64,000 bases of DNA from Allobosea sp. BK604. Lineage in GTDB: Bacteria > Pseudomonadota > Alphaproteobacteria > Rhizobiales > Beijerinckiaceae. A program made the position numbers and the translations under genes. Of this stretch, positions 1-8,501 are shown piece by piece; position 1 is the stretch's first letter; each line of letters begins with the position of its first letter. The stretch is taken from the NCBI RefSeq assembly GCF_004341515.1, contig NZ_SLZF01000002.1, forward strand, positions 1-64,000. Direction: 5' to 3'. The notes beneath the pieces are model-generated. The model saw only the letters and a list, made by a program, of their open reading frames with translations. It was not told the origin of the DNA and made no database searches.

Positions 1-40
1 AACCTGAAGGTCGTAGGTTCAAATCCTGCCCCCGCAACCA
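1..40 (+). tRNA. 3' part of initiator tRNA-Met (CAU), cut by the window edge
   Basis: The first base lies just after the anticodon. The sequence reads through the 3' half of the anticodon stem, the variable loop, a T arm with the GGTTCAAATCC core, and an acceptor strand ending in CCCCGCAACCA. The A at the last acceptor position before the discriminator base fits the unpaired C1-A72 of bacterial initiator tRNAs, as do the anticodon-stem bases. CCA is encoded. The 5' half lies outside the window. tRNA genes are common integration sites, and the mobile DNA that starts directly downstream suits that role. Confidence 0.9.
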
Positions 41-50
41 AATCTCAAAA

Positions 51-78
51 GGGCCCGGCAATACGCCGGGCCCTTTTT
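51..78 (+). terminator. Rho-independent terminator of the tRNA gene
   Basis: A 9-bp perfect GC-rich stem (GGGCCCGGC / GCCGGGCCC) with a 5-base loop is followed by five T. It starts 10 bases after the tRNA CCA end. Confidence 0.9.
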
Positions 79-609
79 GCGTTCCTGGGCTTCACTGCAC
101 CTGGCCGACATGAATGCGCCCGCTTAGGCGGCCGCCATGGGAGCGCGCCCGGCGATGAAGCGCCCCTGAACGCCAGCCCAAGCCAGTTCAGATCCAAAGC
201 CTGAAACGCGCCATCGCTATCGCACTGCTGCGCCGCGCTGCTGTTGACCATCACGCGAAGACGGTAAAGCGCGACCAGGACTGGACGAGTTGCTCGCCCA
301 GCTCCCCTACCCTGCTTGTTGAAATGCCAATTTGGTTCGCGGACCAGCTGGTCGACAAAGCAAATGGCGCGACTGCGCTTCCAATGAAGTCAATATCTTA
401 CCTCCGCGCGAGAAAGCAGCAGTCTCATCTTTCATAAATCAAAAAATGAGATTCTGTATGCGCCATAAATCAAATCATGAGACTCCCCGTCTCATTCTCT
501 TAGTGGGTTCAAAACCTAAGTCGAGTGTCCCGGGCCTCGCGGGCTTCGGCCGTCGGAGGAGTAGTCCCCTGGGCGAGGCGACGCCAGCTTCTGGAACCGA
601 CAGCACGCG
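79..609. other. Gene-free stretch between the tRNA terminator and IS remnant
   Basis: No convincing gene is visible. Short ORFs here have no recognisable content. The AT-rich segment at 420-500 contains the direct repeats described separately. If the Tn7-like element inserted next to the tRNA, one of its ends should lie in this stretch or just beyond it, but I could not define a terminal repeat with certainty. Confidence 0.5.
433..482. repeat. Two 19-bp direct repeats spaced 31 bp (possible TnsB-type binding sites)
   Basis: CATAAATCAAA-NN-ATGAGA occurs at 433-451 and 464-482 with 17 of 19 identical bases. The start-to-start distance is 31 bp, about three helical turns, and the block is bracketed by GTCTCAT sequences at 422-428 and 489-495. 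Tandem sites of about 20 bp are how TnsB-type transposases mark transposon ends, so this may be an element end. It could equally be an operator. A weakly similar ATGATCTGATT lies near 7340, upstream of tnsA. Confidence 0.4.
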
Positions 610-1700
610 GCGCTATGCTCCAATGACGACCAGCTTCAGGCTTTCCGACTTGATAGGTGCTTTCTCCAACGCCGACTGAACTCGGAACTTCAAGGCCCAG
701 GCTCGAATATGCCGGTGGTCCTTGTAGTCCGTTCTCCATTCCTCGATCAGCCGGCGAGCGCTCGGCAGTTTCGGAAAATGCGCTCGTCCCAGCATTCGTC
801 CCGGAAGTCAGGCTCTCGACGAAGCCGCTCTGTATAGGCCCACGTGGTGTGATGCATCGCCACTCGACCCGGGTTGTCTTCCTGCCATCGCAGCATTGCG
901 CGCGTGGTCAGCTCGGGGCCGTTGTCACTGACCACCATAAGTGGCCGGCCGCGAAGCGCGATGAGTGCGTCGAGGTCCTGGACAGAGCGCTGGCCGGAGA
1001 GCGAGGTATCGACGATGAGCACTGAGCACTCTCACGTAAAGTCGCAGCCGATGACCAGCACGCGGAAGCGGCTACCATCAACGAGCTGGCCTCCGGGACA
1101 AAGTCGACGCTCCAGCGCAAGGTCGGCCCCTGCGGCATGGGTATCGGCGGCCCGTGTCCCGAGCGCGCTTGCGCCCGGCACGCCTGCCCACCGTCAGCCG
1201 CTCCTCCCTTGTTTTGATTCGACGCGATCCATCCCGCCGCAGGTGGATCGTGCAGGCGCCCGTAGCCGAAGCGCTCCGCTGGCCCGCAAGGGTCTTCAGC
1301 CGCTCAAGGATCTCACATCGTCTGATCGTAGCGAGGCATAGCGATAGGTCTTCGGGATCTAGCCTGATCAGACCGCAGGCCCCACGCTGCAGGAGGTCTT
1401 CTCTTCGATCGCCAGTTCATAGATGCTCTCCGCGATCGGGGCTTGTGACGTTTTTTCCGAGTCCTTCGCGCAGCGTCGCGACGTCCAGGCTCGATTCCGT
1501 CAAAAGATTCTTAAGCTTTCGGTTATCGTCGTCCAACGTCAAGCCGACGTGCGTCGGATACTTCGATGCGCTAGCGATTGCGCCGGTTGTAAAAGGTCGC
1601 GTCGCCGGTCCCGTGCTTGCGGCAGATATCCTCTACCGTGACACCGGCTAATGCTTCTTCAGCACCACAATGATCCGCTATTCGCTGAACGGCTCGTCTT
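610..1700 (-). pseudogene. Decayed IS3-family transposase (orfA and orfB remnants)
   Basis: Read leftward, 1440-1700 keeps pieces of an IS3-type OrfA (VTVEDICRKHG, DATFYN, then DNRKLKNLL). The stretch 610-1140 keeps pieces of OrfB: a GPTLRWSVDFV start, DTSLSGQRSVQDLDALIALR, the catalytic-region motif VSDNGPELT, and a C-terminal LIEEWR segment. These pieces lie in different frames with several breaks, so no functional transposase is made. IS3 elements normally make OrfAB by programmed frameshifting, but the damage here is far more extensive. Confidence 0.8.
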
Positions 1701-1837
1701 CATCTCCGTCTCCTTCAGACGTAGAGCGGTGCACCGCACATTTCTCCAGCAAGACTGCCATATGAATTACAATGAGCCGGGAGCGACACAGGACTCACAG
1801 GGCAGTATTCATTGCGCAGTGATCCCTATCGGAATTT

Positions 1838-3115
1838 TTATTCCACCTTCGCCAATCTCGCGGCCAACTTCTCCACATCGCAACAATCAAACAATGATTG
1901 CGTACCAAGAACGAAAAAGGGCGCTATAACCCTCTCCTCCATCAATTTAGTTAGCTCCTCTGGTCTAATTCCTAAGCTTTCGGCGACCTGCCTAAACCCC
2001 AATGCGACCCGCATGCGAGAATGTAATTCGTTTACACTATTCGCGGATACGAGATAATGCCTTCGGCGCTTGCCCGCGCGACGCTCCCCTTTCAATTGTC
2101 CGCTTTCAACCATACGCGCAACGGCCTTCGAAGATACCCCTAGCCTCTTTGCCGCCCACTGAGTCAGCACATAAGATTGTCGAGAGCCCATTATATTAGC
2201 AGACATAGCGCGATTCTTCAGAAAAACAGCTTCGGGACAGGCACCAAAATATGAATTAACTTCAGCCCGAACTCTTCGAAGCCCCTGATTATCGAGAGTA
2301 GACCGCATGCTTTCATAAAGTCTCCCGTAAGCCAAATTCAGCGAAACCTGGCCCTCGCTCGCCAAGCGACGTCGATCCAACCAACACTTCAGTCCTTCTG
2401 GCCAGCTCCAAAGTATTGGCGATGCCTTCTGGATCGCCGTCCTGCTGTTCCTGGCTGAAGGCTTGCCTATATATGTCGCGCGCCATCCGGGATCGTGATC
2501 AAACGCGGCACAAAAACGCAACAGCTTCGCCGCCGCTTCGACGCCTTCAATCGGCGCCGCATCTTGTGCAGGAGGACGCCCGTGCGCAAGGTCGGAAAAA
2601 AGCTGCGACGTGCGAAGTAAGACATCTTCCGGCCGACCAAGGTCCTCCTGAAGCTCCCGACGGCATTTACACCTGAGTGGCCCCCGGCGAAACCAGGTCG
2701 CCGGGAGCCGACATCCGCACTCGTCGACCAGATAAGCTAAATGATCGGGACAGGCGAGGTTTCCGAAGACGTCCCACTCCGGTTTAGTCCGGCCCTCTCG
2801 CACACACCGTATGCAGATTCGAGGCCTGGAATAATTTACAAGACTCATCGCCATAGGGGTACTTCCGAAGCGCAATCGCTCCGGATCACCTTCGCTCGGC
2901 CATGTCGCCCGGTTCTCAAGGATATATTTTGGGACATCGAGTAGCTTGGATAATCGCGACACATCACATCGCGTAGTTACGAAGTTCGATGGCATTCCGG
3001 CCAATTCTAAGAGATTCGAACTATTCCTCATCCGATTCAATTCGCTCAACCGTAGAATATAATGTGGCAAAATCTCATTGTCGTTTGGCGGACTTCGGAC
3101 TACGAGGCGAGTCAA
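1838..3115 (-). CDS. tniQ: TniQ/TnsD-family target-selection protein of a Tn7-like transposon
   Basis: This 425-residue protein has a TniQ-type N-terminal region (ILPHYILRLSEL near residue 15) and zinc-ligand candidates C101-x2-C104, C122, H125, C133 and C135. Its C-terminal third (about 330-400) looks like a MerR/excisionase-type helix-turn-helix. TniQ/TnsD proteins choose the insertion site and recruit the TnsC ATPase. The length is between a minimal TniQ and Tn7 TnsD, and it is the only TniQ in the window. It starts 5 bp after tnsC and is the last gene of the leftward operon. With no Cas genes present, DNA-sequence recognition is the likelier targeting mode. The symbol reflects family, not proven function. 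Confidence 0.85.
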   Translation of the reverse strand: MTRLVVRSPPNDNEILPHYILRLSELNRMRNSSNLLELAGMPSNFVTTRCDVSRLSKLLDVPKYILENRATWPSEGDPERLRFGSTPMAMSLVNYSRPRICIRCVREGRTKPEWDVFGNLACPDHLAYLVDECGCRLPATWFRRGPLRCKCRRELQEDLGRPEDVLLRTSQLFSDLAHGRPPAQDAAPIEGVEAAAKLLRFCAAFDHDPGWRATYIGKPSARNSRTAIQKASPILWSWPEGLKCWLDRRRLASEGQVSLNLAYGRLYESMRSTLDNQGLRRVRAEVNSYFGACPEAVFLKNRAMSANIMGSRQSYVLTQWAAKRLGVSSKAVARMVESGQLKGERRAGKRRRHYLVSANSVNELHSRMRVALGFRQVAESLGIRPEELTKLMEERVIAPFFVLGTQSLFDCCDVEKLAARLAKVE

Positions 3116-3120
3116 GAGCC

Positions 3121-4191
3121 TCAGACCTTCGTCAATGCACCGTTGGCCGCGCGTCGCCGGTCATTCCGCGATGAGCGTCGGCCCTTAGATGGAAGCAGCA
3201 ACTGTGAGTGGTCGGGGAGCGGTGGAGGCAATTGCTCGATCCATCCTGATGAGAACGGATTACCAAGGCCATCGCGGCGTCGCTCTTTGATGAAGGCACG
3301 ACAAAACGCTTCGCTTAAGGTTGCGTTGTCAATGCGGCTGCGATTCGCTCTGCACGCGATTTCTGTTGCCTCAAGGATCAGCTTCTTCAATAGGCCGATA
3401 ATGCCGCGGCTTACGTAGAAGAACTTCATAGCCGTCCTGCGATCTTCGACATCAATTTCGTCTGCAAGCGGAACCGGCATGTTAGCCCGATACACAGTAA
3501 GTAGCGCCAAAAAGTTTAGCCGGCTTTCTACATTCGCATCCTCTTCATCGATCGCTCCCCAGTCGTACGGCTGCAACTGAATTTCTTCGTCCCAACGCCT
3601 GGCGATCTGGCTATCGTGTTCAAAAATTACACGCGTCCGCCCCATCCCTAACAAGCAAACGCTTACCTGAGCACGCTCGCTCAAGTCCTTTAGGGCCTCA
3701 GCGATTTCAAACCGTCGAACGATGCCATCCCGATCTACAATTAGCTGAGCCTCATCCACTATGACCATTCGCACGCCGCAAACCTTCAGCAGATGGAACA
3801 GACGCTCTTCTAAATCTTCCTTTCCCTCTTTCTTTTTAAATAATGGATCCCCAATCTTGCTCAACATTTGTCTAATCATGGCGATAACCGTCGGTTGCCC
3901 TTTAAGAGAGACGGCAATAACTGGTATCTCGTCACAGACAGCCTTTCCTCCAATTGGCAGCTCAATCGTTCGTGCATTGCGGCGTATCGGGTACTTAGAA
4001 ATGAGGTGTTTTCTAAGCGTTGACTTTCCAATACCGGAAGGCCCCGAAACAAAGAAATTTGGCTTCTCACTCAAATTTTTGCGCACCTCTAACTTGAAGC
4101 AGATACTCTCCATCACGGATCTGTATGCTGGATGCATGATAAATACTTTATCCAACTGAAGCAGTCGTTCGCTGGCCTCCTCGACAAGCAT
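3121..4191 (-). CDS. tnsC: TnsC/TniB-type AAA+ ATPase, transposition regulator
   Basis: This 356-residue AAA+ protein has a Walker A GPSGIGKST at about residues 50-58 and a Walker B RMVIVDEAQ near residue 140. TnsC-type ATPases form filaments on target DNA, take the site signal from TniQ/TnsD and activate the transposase. The gene lies 14 bp after tnsB and 5 bp before tniQ, so the four genes are probably co-transcribed. The region is visibly more AT-rich than the surrounding genes, as expected for transferred DNA. Confidence 0.88.
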   Translation of the reverse strand: MLVEEASERLLQLDKVFIMHPAYRSVMESICFKLEVRKNLSEKPNFFVSGPSGIGKSTLRKHLISKYPIRRNARTIELPIGGKAVCDEIPVIAVSLKGQPTVIAMIRQMLSKIGDPLFKKKEGKEDLEERLFHLLKVCGVRMVIVDEAQLIVDRDGIVRRFEIAEALKDLSERAQVSVCLLGMGRTRVIFEHDSQIARRWDEEIQLQPYDWGAIDEEDANVESRLNFLALLTVYRANMPVPLADEIDVEDRRTAMKFFYVSRGIIGLLKKLILEATEIACRANRSRIDNATLSEAFCRAFIKERRRDGLGNPFSSGWIEQLPPPLPDHSQLLLPSKGRRSSRNDRRRAANGALTKV

Positions 4192-4205
4192 CGGAATTCT
4201 CCTTC

Positions 4206-6347
4206 TTAGAAGGGCATTCGAGAGACCTCGAATTGGGCGATCGTGTGTTCAACACGGTCTTGTCTCGAAGGCTCAGCTGCCCGGACGGATTGAGCGCGCG
4301 CACCGCCGTTCCGTAGCCCGGGTCCATCTTGCTTTATGCTTGATCCATCGCATCCGCTACGCTCCATCGATCCCTTCTGCTGAGATCCCTCATAGCGGAG
4401 CAAATGCGTCCCGAATCCGAGGGCGCGGGCAACGCGAGCATTCGCTTGAACGCCAAGATCCTCCTGGCGCCATGCCGCGATCTTCTCCTCGAGATCAAGC
4501 CTTGCGCGCACGTATGCCTCTCGGTCTACATTACCAAAGAGTTTCTTAGCGTGCCGCTGAAATAACGCGTGGCAGAACAGACTTAACCCGTTTGTACGCT
4601 CTGGTTCTAGCGAATCGCAGCGAATCCAGGCGTCCTCGCGCGCATGCCGTACGTACACCTTCGATAAATCAGCGGGATTTACTTTGACCGAGACGTTCAA
4701 CGATGCGCCGTGGTGGTGTCGAAGAGAATGAAGCTCGTCACTATAATAATAGATATTTTCGTATCTCACTCCGCGGTGATCGAGCCTGCCTGACCTCACA
4801 ATGCCGAACATGGCGTCCAAGTCGGTACCCTTTCGTAGAAATTCTGGTTTAACTAGTCGGGTTCCATGCTCCCAGCGTTGGTTGGGCGAACCAATCTCGG
4901 GGCGATAAGCTGGCGCCGTTCCGTGATAATCGACGATCCAACAGTGTATTATGTAAAGTAGCTGATCAAATGATATGCATGCATTCTTGCCCGGATCGTA
5001 GTCACGACTGGGTATCTCCTTTGAAAGCACAAAGCCCGGCATGTCCTGCAAGAGCGCTCTGTTAAACACATCGAATGAGCTTTCCACATGCGCCTTTGTC
5101 CACGGCTCCCACGGCTTGCTGAAGGTCCATGGAATATCGAGGTCTTCCAATATGGTTTGTATTGTCGTGCCGTGGGCGCTGAGCGAGTTGTCAAACGTTA
5201 TAAAGCGGGGGCGCCCCGCCATTTTGTACGTCCCCGCGAAACCTGGATACTGTTCAGAGACGTAAGATTTGAAATTGCATGCGTGCCTTAATACGCTTGC
5301 GAATACCGTGTCTCCGGCAGGTTCGAATCCCAGATAGAAGCCAAGAAACCCCCCACAATATACGTCGAGAAGCCAAGATAACCAGGGGCGCCCTAACGGT
5401 ATTCCGCCACAGCGTGAAACGCAGTAAAATGGAAGACGCGTTTCGTCATATTGGACCAAACTCAGACATGCTTCCGGCTCTTGATGCCCGTGCGGTCGTC
5501 GATGTAGCATTCGAGCTCGCGTCACACCCTCGCGGGCGACATCGATTCGGTACTGTGGAAACAATTTCAGCCGCTTGAGAATCGTCACGCGCGAGGGTAA
5601 GCGGAATTTCTCAGCAAGTGCAGGATATGCTTCCCGTAAAGTATCAAGCTTGGACAATAATCTCGTTTCGATCGAGTGGGTTGAAAACGCTGGGCTACCC
5701 TTCGGCCGCCCCCTTTGGCTTGTCTCGTCGAGCCGTTCTTGTATTGCTGCATCCAACGCGGAGCTAACAAGTGGATGCATTTGCTGGCGGTTTCCCCGCG
5801 CGCCCCAATTCGGCGCAAAATCATCGATAAAACCTCCCTCGATGAGACGCTTACGCATCCTATAATATTGAGCCCGGCTAATATTTTTGGGAGCGCCGAA
5901 GTGTTCAATTCCGTATTTGTTGCCTAGGTCACGAAGTACTTCCGCGAGTAAAGGTTTAGCTATCCTAACGCTGAGGATCGAATTCGACGTATAATCGCTT
6001 TCGCCCATAATCACAGCAACTTCACGGATAACGTCTCGAAAAAAGCGCATATATTTCTGCGACTTTTCATCGCGATCAGATATTTTCCGCGCTCGGCGTC
6101 GCAATCTCTCAGCAGCCTTTGCCGGCGTGTCGCCATCCAACTCCTCGTCAAACTCAAAGTCACCTCGATAGTGGGACGCGTGCAGTTCCTCAGTCGGGTG
6201 ACTCTCTATTATGCAAAGGTGGGGTGCAGCTCCTAGTGGACATAGCTGCCAATGCTCCCGACCGTCCAAGGTCACCGCATTGAGCAGTCGATACCGCTTT
6301 CCATGAAGGAGAACGCGCTTGCCCTCCTCAAAGCAGTGCATTGCCAT
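4206..6347 (-). CDS. tnsB: TnsB-type DDE transposase
   Basis: This 713-residue transposase is of the Mu/TnsB class with a retroviral-integrase fold catalytic core. The acidic triad is visible: D301 (QYDETRL), D386 (ITFDNS) and E422 (KAHVESSF), which gives the classic D-x84-D-x35-E spacing. N-terminal residues 1-280 would hold the DNA-binding domains that recognise the transposon ends. The C-terminal tail after about 650 is hydrophilic and probably contacts TnsC. Its start overlaps the tnsA stop by 20 bp, a sign of translational coupling. No frameshift is seen. Confidence 0.9.
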   Translation of the reverse strand: MAMHCFEEGKRVLLHGKRYRLLNAVTLDGREHWQLCPLGAAPHLCIIESHPTEELHASHYRGDFEFDEELDGDTPAKAAERLRRRARKISDRDEKSQKYMRFFRDVIREVAVIMGESDYTSNSILSVRIAKPLLAEVLRDLGNKYGIEHFGAPKNISRAQYYRMRKRLIEGGFIDDFAPNWGARGNRQQMHPLVSSALDAAIQERLDETSQRGRPKGSPAFSTHSIETRLLSKLDTLREAYPALAEKFRLPSRVTILKRLKLFPQYRIDVAREGVTRARMLHRRPHGHQEPEACLSLVQYDETRLPFYCVSRCGGIPLGRPWLSWLLDVYCGGFLGFYLGFEPAGDTVFASVLRHACNFKSYVSEQYPGFAGTYKMAGRPRFITFDNSLSAHGTTIQTILEDLDIPWTFSKPWEPWTKAHVESSFDVFNRALLQDMPGFVLSKEIPSRDYDPGKNACISFDQLLYIIHCWIVDYHGTAPAYRPEIGSPNQRWEHGTRLVKPEFLRKGTDLDAMFGIVRSGRLDHRGVRYENIYYYSDELHSLRHHHGASLNVSVKVNPADLSKVYVRHAREDAWIRCDSLEPERTNGLSLFCHALFQRHAKKLFGNVDREAYVRARLDLEEKIAAWRQEDLGVQANARVARALGFGTHLLRYEGSQQKGSMERSGCDGSSIKQDGPGLRNGGARAQSVRAAEPSRQDRVEHTIAQFEVSRMPF

Positions 6348-7194
6348 CGAACCGCTCCTCGCGAATGAGCCCGTCCCGCGCTCGTCGCCCCCGGAGAAAA
6401 GACGTGTGTTCGTCGATTGGCCCCGTTAAGTCGACGCTCAAGAAACCGTGACGTACAAGAGCAAGAACCTGTTCGAAGGATAGGCTAGGGAATTTTTGCT
6501 TCAGGTGTTCAAATGAGCAAGCGCCGGAACTTTCCAAAAATTCACAAATATAAATCCGCGAGCTTCGACACGGCACCGGCGTTAGTCGATGCGCGAAGAT
6601 CCGCTTTACGTTGGTAAATTTCTGCGGTGATCTAATCGATGCCTGGGTAAGAACACGGAAATCGAACCCCATGCTGTTAAATGCCTTCGCAATCAACGGC
6701 CAGCGAGATTCATTCTCGGAAGCGGCGGCGTCGTGCTCAAGCTTAATCTCGCGAATTTCCGGACGTCCGCTCGCGAGGACGTAAGCGTCTGGGGTATATC
6801 CCCTTTTGTTCTCATATCGGAGTTTCAGGGGCTGCTCCACGATGCGCTCGATCGCTGGATCGAGCTCGCAATTCATTGCGTGATCGAGCTCTAAGGTAGA
6901 AAACAGGCGAAGCACGTGACCGCCCTTCCAACTCGGAAGACGACACTGACGGCCTCGGCCCCAACCCGGTTTCGAACGAGAGACGGGTAATTCCGTAATT
7001 TCGGGCAGAACGTCGCGGAGTGCCGGGTGCCGCGAGACGATGTGCTCACCGGGCAACGCTGTCGGTGGGTGATCAGCTCTCCAGTATCGAATCTTTTCGA
7101 CGCACAGCGGTGCCGCCGGCGCTGGTACCGGCACCGACAGGAGTTGTCGAAACCAATTTTTGAGTTCTTCTTCTGGATTTTGCCGTAATTTCAT
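6328..7194 (-). CDS. tnsA: TnsA-type endonuclease of a Tn7-like transposon
   Basis: This 288-residue protein has the TnsA nuclease pattern: E102 (LELDH), D136 (YTPDAYV) and E149-x-K151 (REIKLE). In Tn7, TnsA cuts the 5' strands so that the element moves by cut-and-paste. Residues 170-288 would form the C-terminal domain that contacts TnsC. It is the first gene of the operon. The preceding 450 bp should hold the promoter and may hold a transposon end. Presence of TnsA separates this element from TnsA-less Tn5053/Tn402-like transposons. Confidence 0.87.
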   Translation of the reverse strand: MKLRQNPEEELKNWFRQLLSVPVPAPAAPLCVEKIRYWRADHPPTALPGEHIVSRHPALRDVLPEITELPVSRSKPGWGRGRQCRLPSWKGGHVLRLFSTLELDHAMNCELDPAIERIVEQPLKLRYENKRGYTPDAYVLASGRPEIREIKLEHDAAASENESRWPLIAKAFNSMGFDFRVLTQASIRSPQKFTNVKRIFAHRLTPVPCRSSRIYICEFLESSGACSFEHLKQKFPSLSFEQVLALVRHGFLSVDLTGPIDEHTSFLRGRRARDGLIREERFDGNALL

Positions 7195-7651
7195 TCGAGT
7201 AGCCTCCAGAAACTAGAGGTTTTGCACGGACTCGACCTGAGATCACAGTTTTACGTAAGAACGCACTGACGGCGCTAATCCCCCGTATCATTCGGAAGCT
7301 CGGTCGCACATGAGAAACCAAGAGCCATGGGCCCGGAAAATGATCTGATTCGGTCGGGTTTGCAATTTTGACGCATTTTATGCCTCCGGTGGACTCTGAC
7401 AGAGCAATCCACCCGCCTGCCAACTCATGTTCGCGACCGCTTGCCAGTGTCGCGCCCAGCGTTCACTGTACCCCCACGGGTTATTGGAACCTCGATCGCG
7501 CCACTGGCCATTCGTTCCAGCTTACGTGGGCTCTGGTTATGAGAACCAGCGCTCACTTGATCTGGCAGCGGGCCGGAGTCGCATCAACTTGAGCGCAGCA
7601 GTTTCTATCGTCCAGATCGCGCGGCTCAAGCGGCGCCTAACGAGTTTGTAC
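7195..7651. other. Intergenic region between tnsA and the divergent xre gene
   Basis: This 457-bp stretch separates two divergent genes, so it should contain both promoters and probably the operator of the Xre protein. Tn7-type elements usually have one end just upstream of tnsA. I see no clear repeats, only a short ATGATCTGATT near 7340 that resembles the reverse complement of the repeats at 433-482. No credible ORF is present. Confidence 0.45.
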
Positions 7652-8077
7652 ATGGCATCGGAAACTCCCGATAAGCCGCACGCGCGGCCAAAACCCCGAA
7701 AGGAAGCGGTAAAGGCCGTTCCGGAGACCTTGTCTGCCTCGGTCGATTGGAACTATATCACGGCCATAAAAATTTTCCACCTGAATGATTCCAGGCCTAC
7801 GCCTCTCCCTAACCTCTCATTTGCACCACTCCCACCGACATCGGTAATTCAAGGGTATCTCTGTAAGGCCGGGAGAGAGGCCTTGGGAGTATCACAAGCG
7901 TGGTTGTGGCAACGATCCAGCGTATCGCGGAAGACTATTAACGATTTTGAAAACGGATTTATCATTCCAAAGCGGAAGCTTATCTCTCGTTTAAGAGAGG
8001 CTTTGGAGTCTGACGGAGCGATATTCATCGCAGGTCCAGATCTTGTTGGGGTTATTTCATATCGACCTCACCCATAA
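7652..8077 (+). CDS. Xre-type helix-turn-helix regulator divergent from tnsA
   Basis: The ORF is open from further upstream, but the ATG at 7652 gives a 141-residue protein with a plausible hydrophilic start (MASETPDKP). Residues 70-130 carry a helix-turn-helix of the Xre class (ALGVSQAWLWQRSSVSRKTI), followed by a segment ending in a GPDLVGVI motif like that of small one-domain rhizobial regulators. Divergence from tnsA suggests control of the transposition operon. Xre proteins play that role in some Tn7-like elements, but here it is inference. Confidence 0.65.
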   Translation: MASETPDKPHARPKPRKEAVKAVPETLSASVDWNYITAIKIFHLNDSRPTPLPNLSFAPLPPTSVIQGYLCKAGREALGVSQAWLWQRSSVSRKTINDFENGFIIPKRKLISRLREALESDGAIFIAGPDLVGVISYRPHP

Positions 8078-8501
8078 TTTTTTTGGGTCTAACCAGGCTC
8101 GCGGGTGCGCGTGCTTCAAGCTCACCTTTCGCCCACCTGAAACTATATAGTGGATATAATTCTGCGCGTGGAATACTATCCCCGTGAGAACGCCGCCGTG
8201 TCGGTCATGCCTTTAGTCGCCTTCCCACGGCGGGCAACGACTCGTATCGAGGGACGGTCCTCCGTGATCTGGAGAGTCTTCGGGGGGAGCCCCTACAGTT
8301 TCTCAGGTACGCCCATGAAGAGCGAGCCTGGCTGACGGAGCACCACGAGGCCTGGCGGTCTAATGGAGCTTGCTGCTCGATCGACTACGCAGAACGTTAG
8401 ACGATCAGCTCTCCGTCTGCCGCTATGCTTCTGGCGCCGGGCTCTGCCAGACCGCTCCGAATCAGAGTGACCGTGATTTCGCGACCTACACGGAGGGCAA
8501 C
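8078..8501. other. Gene-free stretch before the HAD gene
   Basis: No supported gene is visible. A 61-codon ORF at 8150-8335 has no recognisable content. The 3' end contains a GGAGGG purine run just before the GTG chosen as start of the next gene. Confidence 0.4.

Noticed and set aside
1838..7194. CRISPR-associated transposon
   Set aside because: The transposition genes fit, but no cas gene or CRISPR array is visible in the window.
7073..7423. 116-codon leftward ORF at the tnsA start
   Set aside because: It overlaps the start of tnsA in another frame and its translation has no recognisable content.
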